Below, one piece after another: positions 55,587 to 64,000 of a DNA stretch of 64,000 bases. Each line of letters begins with the position of its first letter. Position 1 is the stretch's first letter. A program made the translations under genes and the position numbers. Under the pieces are notes generated by a model. It was not told the DNA's origin and did not search any database. It worked only from the letters and a program-made list of their open reading frames with translations. Source of the DNA: Neoarius graeffei (taxonomy: Eukaryota > Chordata > Actinopteri > Siluriformes > Ariidae); NCBI RefSeq assembly GCF_027579695.1, contig NC_083596.1, positions 50,859,257 to 50,923,256 on the forward strand, given 5' to 3'.

Positions 55587-55587
<1 letters not shown>

Positions 55588-55623
<36 letters not shown>

Positions 55624-55624
55624 T
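55588..55624. repeat. (ATT)n trinucleotide repeat
   Basis: About 12 TTA units, just upstream of the smarca1 promoter region. Confidence 0.95.
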
Positions 55625-56113
55625 TACAGATAATATGAGACTACTTCTCGACCGTATACTCGATAAATATTAAATATTTGATCTTGAACGGACCACAGAG
55701 TCGTTAATCCGTCATGTAAAACATCTCTGTGCAGGAAACAACGTGGCTGCTGTAATGCACTCATACAGCCGCCAGAGGGAGATAAACTCACATATTTTCA
55801 CACATTATATAACACTCTGATCAAGGCCTCAAGCATGAAATAAAGTTAATTTACTGACAGAAATAAGGAGAAATTAACAAATAAAGTGAACTAATGAAAA
55901 TTAGAATTAATACTTCAGTAATATCGCATTCCAGCTCATGCTTTTGTACTAAATAAATACTAAATTTTTTTCATCTCATCTCATCTCATTATCTGTAGCC
56001 GCTTTATCCTTCTACAGGGTCGCGGGCAAGCTGGAGCCTATCCCAGCTGACTACGGGCGAAAGGCGGTGTACACCCTGGACAAGTCGCCAGGTCATCACA
56101 GGGCTGACACATA

Positions 56114-58354
56114 GGTGGTGTTTACATTAGACCAGGGGCGTCACTAGACCCAAGACCATACTGGGGCACAAAAGGGGCACAGGAAATGTATGCGAGCGCG
56201 CGAAGCGCGCGAGCAAAAAATTTTGCACTATATTTATATTTTTTATATAATATATATTACATTTTATGTAATATATATTTATATATTGATATTTATATTT
56301 AGAAACGGCCTGCTTAAAACTAGTCACTAGAGCTGTAAAACTCACAATGATTACGAGGACACTGAATCCAGGTCAATCATTTAATAATAACAGTATGAAT
56401 ATTTGCAACATTTGTGATAATAGCAATGTAATACTTATACTGTTGGTAATATTGTAAAAGAACATATTAACATACAATACAACACCGCCGAGTTTTTAAA
56501 CTCAACCAAGAGTACTTAATGGCCAACAGTATTCACACTGTTACATAGGCTAGTGTACTAGTTGAACAGTGATCAGCTTGTGGTTCATCACCCACATGTT
56601 GCCTAGTTACCTTGTTCATTCTTCCTTTCTGCTTTATTCCTGCTCCTAGCAAATAGCTTTCTGATATCCATCTAGAAGAGGAAGTTTGCAAAATTGAAAC
56701 CATACTAATAAACACCTGCCAGTAGCCTACACAAGTAGGGTGGAGGCTTGCTCAGAATGGCAGTCCAAAACGCCTCTCCAAGCGCTAGGCCTACTGTGTG
56801 TGTGCGTGTGTGTGTGTGCGCGCGCGCGCGTGTGTGTGTGTGTGTGCGCAGAGCGCGTGCATGTGCAATTGAAATTCGGTTCAATAATTCAATTACAATA
56901 CTCAACTGGACGTAGCCTCCAAAACAACAGTTGTGTGTCATTACGTTAGGTGGCTATCTTCACACAGTCCATCACAAAACTATCAACGCGATCTGGCAAC
57001 ACGCAAACTGAGGGCTCGCGGCTTGCCACGTTGCAGACGACGGAATGAATGCAAACTTTTCAATATCCCTTCGTTTCAAACAAAAAATCAAGACAACACG
57101 AAAACAATGTCCCAACACATATTAATTCTACAGCGTTACAAAAATGACAGTGGAATTACTGTCTACTAACCTGTAAACAGTTGAAAAACACGGAGAGACG
57201 GTTTCCCCTGCTCTGAATTTCATTGCATCTGAGGGCTGCTGGAGTCTGCGGTCCCCATAGCAACCAAGATGTTACTCATGTCACGCGCACACTTTTTTCA
57301 CATTGCTTAGTGTGCGCGAGGCCAGCCAAAACTACCAATGTAAAAGCATTGTAGATGGTCTTCTTCGCGCATCGGTTAGCCTACCCCACGTTATGAATTA
57401 ATTAAATTGCAGCTATTCCCAAGTTTAAAATTCAGAGCGTTTCGTCACTGGATTTTTTTTACTGGGGCACTACAGATCTATACTGGGGCACGTGCCCCAG
57501 TAAAATACCCCTGGCGACGCCGATGCATTAGACCGTATCCGTCTCGTTTTCGTCGCGGATGCACTGTCCGTTCACATTAAAACACCGGGAAACGACTCCA
57601 CAGGCGGAACAACTTGAATCCGCCAGGGCCCACGTATTCAACCCAGTTCATATCTGATCCAGTGCTGTGTAAACATTGAGATACGAAGAAACGCAGTGCT
57701 GAGCTCTAGCTGACGTCGTCATTGGACAACGTCACTGTGACATCCACCTTCCTGATTCGCTGGCGTTGTTCATGCCACGTTGGTCATGTGACGCGACTGC
57801 TGAAAAATGGCGCAGACTTCACTTCTTGCTATTGTTTCCGCCTTGTAACACCTTTTTGTTTTTCATTAAAGAGTATAAAAGTATGAATATAATGCTTTGC
57901 TTTGTCAATGTTGTTCATGGTAAGATGCAAATACTGCCCATTGTGTAGTTATGATTGTCTTTAGGCTTGCCATCCTTCCACTTGCAAGTGGTGAGTGACT
58001 TGCGCATGCCCGATATGCACTGGGATCACACACACAGCAGCTCAGTCCCGAATCACTGCTCGTGCGCTTCACTCGCGCGCTCTGTGAGCTGCGCAGGGCC
58101 GGAGTGCGCACCCTCCAGAGGGCACTCGCTGTTCAGGGCGGAGTGATTTGGAGCGCAGCCGCTGAGGAGGAAGCGCTGAGCCGCAATGACACATTTCAAC
58201 TTACGTGCCGTCTATTAGTCATGTGATTAGCGTATCCGTGTATTGGCGTTGCTGTGTGCACGCAAATCATGTATTGGCGTTGCTGTGTGCACGCGAATCG
58301 TTTTAAAAACATTAATCTGATGATCCGCTGATACGGTCTAATGTAAACACCACC
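56114..58354. mobile_element. TIR element nested in the SINE
   Basis: Perfect 20-bp inverted ends GGTGGTGTTTACATTAGACC, with a 3-bp ATA (or 2-bp TA) target duplication (56111-56113, 58355-58357). No transposase recognised. It in turn holds a hAT-like element. Confidence 0.8.
56134..57526. mobile_element. hAT-like element nested in the TIR element
   Basis: Flanked by perfect 8-bp ATTAGACC (56126-56133, 57527-57534). Ends AGGGGCGTCACTAG and (from the right) GCATCGGCGTCGCCAG. The right end has CTGGGGCACGTGCCCCAG. No coding core found. Confidence 0.78.
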
Positions 58355-58619
58355 ATAGACACAGACAACCATTCACACTCACATTCACAACTACGGTCAA
58401 TTTAGAGTCACCAGTTAACCTAACCTGCATGTCTTTGGACTGTGGGGGAAACCGGAGCACCCGGAGGAAACCCACGCGGACACGGGGAGAACATGCAAAC
58501 TCCACACAGAAAGGCCCTCGCCGGCCCTGGGGCTCGAACCCGGACCTTCTTGCTGTGAGGCGACGGCGCTAACCACTACACCACCGTGCCGCCCATTATT
58601 TGTATATGTAAATACTTAA

Positions 58620-58815
58620 TTTATTTATCTAGAAGTTTTCTAAAGACTTAATTTATCTAGAAGTTCTCTCTTTTTTCTATTCTATTCTCTGTTTATCCTA
58701 TAATGATGCAACTGGAATTTTAATTTCCCTGAAGGAACCCTCCCAAAGGGATCAATAAAGTTCTATCTAATCTAATCTAATCTAATCTAATCTAATCTAA
58801 TCTAATCTAATCTAA
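58620..58815 (+). mobile_element. LINE 3' tail with (TCTAA)n
   Basis: AATTTTAATTTCCCTGAAGG...GGGATCAATAAAGTTCTATC followed by about ten TCTAA units. A tail ending in short tandem units after GGATCAATAAAG is typical of CR1/L2-like and related fish LINEs. Only the tail is present. Confidence 0.65.
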
Positions 58816-58829
58816 ATATCAGCACAGCG

Positions 58830-60010
58830 ATGATACAGTCATCACTAATCACAGCTGTGCTGATCTTCAGTACGACAGCATGAGCTTGAGTGTGATATTC
58901 GTTTAATACAACAGTTCTATAAAAAAACAGCAATCATATCAGGTGACATTTTGGACACAATATAGCCAAAAGTTTTGTTTGTTTTTGCTCCACGAGAAGA
59001 AACAGATCCCAGAGAAGTCACACTCATTTTATCGCCCATCAGCTAGCTATTCGCTACCTCACGTTGATTTGTACGTTCCCTTTAGAGATGCTTCCAGGAA
59101 AATTAGCGTCTTTTATTTCTTTTCTTCTTCAAGATCTTTCATAGTTTAAGTTAAAAGGTACTTTCCTGAAAATGATTGATTGCCAGATTGGCCAATGATG
59201 TCACGTTATAACCATTTTGAAGTAGGAAGTGGAACTCGATGTGGACAAGCAGCGCAACAGACACACACAAACATCTCAGTGCTGTTATCGTGACATGTCA
59301 GCACTCTTATATCACCGTTTGATTATCACACACTGACACATTATCCCCAGTTTGTTGGACGTCACACCTGAATATAATTTTCATTCTCATGAAACTGAAA
59401 TAATTTATTTTCAATTATGGATGAGCATAGTTTGTGCTGATTACACTGAAATGTCTTATGAGTTATGAATGTTACGAGGTCAACGTTGACAAATTGGCGT
59501 ACGCAGCTCCTGAGCTCCACATTTAGACGATGTTCTGGTGTTATTCACGTCCCTGAGACACTTTACTGACAAATAAAGATGGAAAAATGAACGAATAAAG
59601 AAAGTTAATGAAGAATCGAGTCAGGAATAATGGTGGTGTAATCTATAACAGTGTAATAACACGGTGTTGTTTTATAGCAAAATACTGCATCAACAACATT
59701 TCAACTTCCACACACCAGACATATGAATGATTTGTAGTTTATTCTTCAAAACAGCAAGCGTTTGAAATTATTTCACGTGATCTCTTTTTAATGTTTTGCC
59801 GTAATTCGCAAAGATTTAAAGTTCATTCGTGAGCAACATGTTCAACGTGTAAGTTACGGTGAGATAAACGACGTCTCCTGAGGTGAGTCAGGGTTCAGCT
59901 GGAGGCTCTTCCATTATCTGTTGGCAACATGAACTTCTTTGCTGATTGACTCCATTTGGTGTCGAGTCACCTGCGTAGAAATAAACACATACAGTACCTT
60001 TAACCAACAT
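58830..60010. other. Intergenic stretch between smarca1 and gab3
   Basis: No recognisable exon or repeat. AT-rich with unstructured sequence. Part may be gab3 upstream regulatory DNA, but no motif stands out. Confidence 0.35.
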
Positions 60011-60017
60011 GAGTAAC

Positions 60018-60057
<40 letters not shown>

Positions 60058-60120
60058 GAACTCTTAAAAAGCCCACTCACAGAATTTTATACTCTCATTT
60101 CATGTCTATCCCTAAACACA

Positions 60121-60175
<55 letters not shown>

Positions 60176-60235
60176 GGTCATGTGCTGTTTTGTCATTAGC
60201 CACCAAAAGGAGGGACGTCTCTCTCTTCAGCCACA

Positions 60236-60274
<39 letters not shown>

Positions 60275-60381
60275 CTTGCATGCAAATACATGTCCTCTCT
60301 CTTTCAGATTCACTTACAGGCACGCATGCAGAGACACACACACTGACACACTCTCTCTCACACTTAACACACTCACGCATA

Positions 60382-60436
<55 letters not shown>

Positions 60437-60540
60437 TGTTGATGCTGTTAGTTCCTCATCTGGATGCTGGAGGCTTGACATTGGACTAGCTCTGTATTCA
60501 GTGTGCGCACAACCTCGCACACACACACACACACACACTG
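60018..60540. repeat. Dense microsatellite cluster upstream of gab3
   Basis: CT at 60018-60054, CA at 60119-60174, CA at 60242-60270, CT/TG compound at 60378-60440 and CA at 60516-60538. The last ends about 11 bp before the gab3 start codon. The long Thr/His frames here are artefacts of the repeats. Confidence 0.92.
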
Positions 60541-60549
60541 GACGCAGAC

Positions 60550-60621
60550 ATGAGTGCTGGAGACGTGGTGTGTAAAGGATGGCTGGTTAAATCCCCACCG
60601 GAGAAAAAGCTCAAGAGATAC
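60550..60621 (+). CDS. gab3: GAB-family docking protein, first coding exon (gab3)
   Basis: ATG at 60550 opens 24 codons, [19 protein letters not shown] and LKRY, then a GTGAGT donor. This is the start of the PH domain of GAB adaptors, which bind phosphoinositides at the plasma membrane and recruit SHP2 and PI3K below receptor tyrosine kinases. MSAGD and GWLVKSPPE match GAB3 better than GAB1 (MSGGE...GWLRK) or GAB2 (MSGGGD). The known exon 1 of GAB genes ends at this same point, before AWK. The rest of the gene lies beyond the window or in the remaining 3.4 kb of intron. Confidence 0.85.
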
Positions 60622-60639
60622 GTGAGTAGAAAGACGTGT

Positions 60640-60765
60640 GAGTGAGTGTGAGCATTAGAGTAGCAGGTGCTGCAGTATGAGAGCTTGCGCATATATGTGT
60701 GTGTGAGTGTGTACCATCCTCTAAAAACATGCTCAGTTTCAGATTAGTATCACATTGTAGTGCAT

Positions 60766-60801
<36 letters not shown>

Positions 60802-62095
60802 AAAGTCATTAATGTGATTAATAATAAGTGACATAAATGAGTGTGTTGTTGTTGCCGGTTAGAGACGGTGTTTCCCCCCAACACAACACTGAAATGCTGT
60901 TTTTCCTGCTGCTGTGTTGTGTCAGGAGGAAGCACAATGATTTTCTCTGAATTCCTTGTGTGACAGGAAAAATAAATCGTTTGGGCTAAAAACACAGCAT
61001 GTGTTCGGGTTCAGTTCGAACACACACATATACGCTGACGTCCCAGAATGTGAGACTTGGCGGTATTCCTTCAGATAACACACACACACACACACACACA
61101 CTGACACGTTTGCTAAACACCCACGCCGTGAGAAATTCTCTCAACTGACATTCCTCTTGTCTTTCCTGGTGCGTGTTTTAATCCAAACAGAAACACGTCA
61201 CGCTCGTAATTACACACCGTACACAGAGAAAGAAAAGCGTCACACTGTGTGTGCGGTGCCGATGGAGGAAAATAACCAGTGACGAGGCAATGCGATGAAG
61301 CTGAGAACCAAGGACTCGATATTATTAATATCAAAATTAGTGTTGATTCATTTCCTATTTTACAAAACACAGGCTTGTATTCATGCCGTCATTTGAAAAT
61401 GTTATTGTTTCCATAGTAACAGCAGAATCATTTGTTTCTTGAACATTTACAGAAGGAGTTATGTTAGGTTACATTTCCTGATTCTTTAAGACATCTTCAA
61501 GGGTTTATGCATCTTTGCAGTTTGTCATTAACAAGAAAAGCCACGTTTTTTTAAGAAGAATAAAACACAAGCTGTTTATAGCTGCTGTAACATAAGTGAG
61601 AACAGGAACTAACTAATTTCACTGACATGCCATGACATTCAATGTGACTGCAAAGAAAAAAAGTATGATGTCATTCTTCAATGAATTTGTAAAGATTGTA
61701 AGAGTTGAGATGAGTTTCAGTGGCGTAGAAACAATCAAACCCTCGGGGATGTGCTGAACAAGAAAATAATCAACTTCAGAGTGGTGACAGTAACTGCTCT
61801 TCATCACAGCAAACCATCACTCAGTAATTTTCTGTAACACACACACAACACAACACAGCTCCACTTTTCGGTCTCTACATTTGACCTGGATACTTTCTGC
61901 CACTATAAGAAGTTTCGCTTTGATCAGAACTGTCCTCTGTTAAACCACAAGTCCCCGAGTGCTCTGTGTGCATGCGTGTATGAGGGTGTGGGCTCCTGGA
62001 AACTGACTTCACAGTTATCTAGAAACCAAAAAGTCAGCACTATACTACGTACTGAGTTATACTTAAAGCTAATCCTGCTAACACTTCAATACCAG

Positions 62096-62144
<49 letters not shown>

Positions 62145-62589
62145 GAGCACACATCAAACCCTCACAAAAACTGAGAATCACCTGATGAAATAACACAAAT
62201 CACTAACAGGTGCTCAGAGGGTTGCCAGATCTGCGTTCTCACTGATCAATAAAAACAGTTTCATTCCAAAACCTACGATCTGTACGTCATCGTCGTTTCT
62301 GTTCATTTTGTTTGTCTGTTTGTTTGTTTTTTACAAATGTGAATGTAAAAACACACTTTATGACAAATCATAAATCAGTCAAATCACACAAATCAGTCAA
62401 ACATGAAATAGTTACTCAAACACCATAAATACGCCGGAGTTGTGGAGACGGCAACAAGCACACAACAGCATCTTCGAAAAGTTGCATTTCTTTTGTTTCG
62501 ACAAGACACAAAAAGGAGAAAAAATGCAAATTGAAAACAAACTGTTCAAAAAGATACACTCAAATTTATGATTATACGTTTGTGTTACA
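60640..62589. other. gab3 intron 1, no further exon seen
   Basis: Contains TG 60771-60799, CA 61078-61101 and TG 62098-62142 tracts. I looked for the second PH-domain exon (AWKKRWF-type) on the plus strand and did not find it. Confidence 0.45.
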
Positions 62590-63477
62590 CCGGTTCTGTT
62601 CATAATTTTTATGGACAGAATTTCTAGGCACAGCCAGGGGCCGGAAGGAATCCTGTTTGGAAACCACAGGATTTCATCTCTGCTTTTCGCAGATGATGTT
62701 ATCCTGTTGGCTTCTTCAAACCAGGACCTTCAGCATGCACTGGGGTGGTTTGCAGTCGAGTGTGAAGCGGCTGGGATGAGAATCAGCACCTCCAAGTCCG
62801 AGGCCATGGTTCTCGACTGGAAAAGGGTGGCTTGCCCTCTCCAGGTTGGTGGAGAAGTCCTGCCTCAAGTGGAGGAGTTTAAGTATCTCGGGATCTTGTT
62901 CACAAGTGAGGGAAGGATAGACCGTGAGGTCGACAGGCGGATCGGTGCAGCCTCCGCAGTGATGCGGTCGCTTTACCGGTCCGTCGTGGTGAAGAAGGAG
63001 CTGAGCCAAAAGGCGAAGCTCTCGATTTACCGGTCGTTCTACGTTCCGACTCTCACCTATGGTCATGGTATGGTATGGGTAATGACCGAATGAACAAGAT
63101 CGTGGATACAAGCGGCCGAAATGAGTTTCCTTCGCAGGGTGGCTGGGCGCTCCCTTAGAGATAGGGTGAGAAGCACAGTCACTCGGGAGGAGCTCGGAGT
63201 AGAGCCGCTGCTCCTCCACATCGAGAGGAATCATCTGAGGTGGCTCAGGTATCTCTTCCGGATGCCTCCTGGACGCCTCCCTGGGGAGGTGTTCCAGGCA
63301 TGTCCCCCCGGGAGGAGGCCCCGGGGAAGACCCAGGACACGCTGGAGGGACTATGTCTCTCGGCTGGCCTGGGAACACCTCGGTGTTCTTCCCGAGGAGC
63401 TGGCCGAGGTGTCTGGGGAAAGGGAAGTTTGGACTTCCATGCTTAGACTGCTGCCTCCGCGACCTGGCCCTGGATAA
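62590..63477 (+). pseudogene. LINE reverse transcriptase fragment with one internal stop
   Basis: One continuous frame broken only by a TGA at 63091-63093 just after WVMTE, plus an apparent extra codon in YGHGMVWVM. The first half of the RT and any endonuclease are absent. It is too short to be functional. Confidence 0.85.
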
Positions 63478-63500
63478 GCGGAAGAAGACGAGCCAAGACA
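62590..63500 (+). mobile_element. 5'-truncated LINE (reverse transcriptase C-terminus)
   Basis: Non-LTR retrotransposon fragment in gab3 intron 1. The frame from about 62590 to 63477 has SSLLFADDVILLASSN (the YADD-like catalytic motif, here FADD), EEFKYLGILFTSEGR and a C-terminal GRRPRGRPRTRWRDYVSRLA. After the stop it ends GGATAAGCGGAAGAAGACGA. The 5' end is cut off within the RT palm, as is usual for LINE insertion. The clade is not determined. Confidence 0.88.
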
Positions 63501-63512
63501 TTTGTGTTAATA

Positions 63513-64000
63513 CAGCCCAGATTCCAAAAAAGTTGGGACAAAGTACAAATTGTAAATAAAACTGGAATGCAATGTGGAAGTTTCAAAATTCCATATTTTA
63601 TTCAGACTAGAACATAGATGACATATCAAATGTTTAAACTGAGAAAATGTATCATTTAAAGAGAAAAATTAGGTGATTTTAAATTTCATGACAACAACAC
63701 ATCTCAAAAAAGTTGGGACAAGGCCATGTTTCCCACTGTGAGACATCCCCTTTTCTCTTTACAACAGTCTGTAAACGTCTGGGGACTGAGGAGACAAGTT
63801 GCTCAAGTTTAGGGATAGGAATGTTAACCCATTCTTGTCTAATGTAGGATTCTAGTTGCTCAACTGTCTTAGGTCTTTTTTGTCATATCTTCTGTTTTAT
63901 GATGCGCCAAATGTTTTCTATGGGTGAAAGATCTGGACTGCAGGCTGGCCAGTTCAGTACCCGGACCCTTCTTCTACGTAGCCATGATGCTGTAAGTGAT
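63513..64000 (-). mobile_element. Tc1-like transposon, family 1 (copy 2, cut by window end)
   Basis: Begins CAGCCCAGATTCCAAAAAAG after TA (63511-63512) and matches 2475-2965 with only a handful of differences. The transposase frame shows the same TGA (63883-63885) as copy 1. Same orientation as copy 1. It lies just right of the LINE fragment. Confidence 0.9.

Larger units (their letters stand above)
55976..58594 (-). mobile_element. tRNA-derived SINE (copy 6), split by nested elements
   Basis: The left part (CATCTCATTATCTGTAGCC to GGGCTGACACATA) ends at 56113; the right part resumes at ATAGACACAGACAACC (58355) and runs to the tRNA head near 58594. The break is at the same point of the SINE as in the copy at 30308. 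It is intergenic, upstream of smarca1. Confidence 0.88.

Noticed and set aside
60102-60575. 157-codon Thr/His frame overlapping the gab3 start
   Set aside because: Made by CA and CT repeats and out of frame with the recognisable GAB start.
62716-63501. 261-codon minus-strand open frame
   Set aside because: Antisense of the LINE reverse transcriptase fragment; only the plus frame has RT motifs.

Overview
This is nuclear DNA of a ray-finned fish. The evidence is short exons split by GT-AG introns, very dense (CA)n/(GA)n microsatellites, a tRNA-derived SINE in six copies or fragments, and many Tc1, hAT, Harbinger and Kolobok-type DNA transposons. An ostariophysan, perhaps a catfish, is my guess; nothing seen here proves it.

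Three host genes are supported. (1) About 2.1-5.1 kb, minus strand: the first three coding exons of a type II membrane C-type-lectin-like receptor (tail, membrane span, coiled neck). Its lectin domain would lie left of the window. (2) 24.26-55.35 kb, minus strand: a complete smarca1 gene (ISWI chromatin-remodelling ATPase). I traced 24 coding exons that join in frame into 1015 codons plus stop; intron 1 is 11 kb. (3) 60.55 kb, plus strand: the first coding exon of gab3 (GAB-family docking protein), divergent from smarca1 and running off the right edge.

Everything else is repeats. 1-7.5 kb: a Tc1 element inside the lectin gene, and a duplicated non-coding block split by a composite element (Tc1-like holding a SINE and a hAT). 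7.5-17 kb: microsatellites, a Harbinger element with a Myb/SANT-like frame, a hAT MITE and a SINE with perfect target duplications. 17.0-20.5 kb: a minisatellite of about 107 copies of 32 bp. 20.9-21.7 kb: a decayed retroviral-type integrase. 24-55 kb: smarca1 introns holding two further Tc1 elements (one with an intact 340-residue transposase), several hAT and Harbinger elements, a Kolobok-like element and two SINEs. 56-58.6 kb: a three-level nest of SINE, TIR element and hAT. 62.6-64 kb: a truncated LINE and a second copy of the Tc1 family seen at 2.5 kb.

No prokaryotic-type system, CRISPR array or wholly new gene family was found. The points most worth a second look are a non-canonical GA donor after smarca1 exon 10, a MITE that supplies part of the exon 17 donor, GT/CA repeats packed against most smarca1 splice sites, and two independent insertions at the same dinucleotide of two SINE copies.
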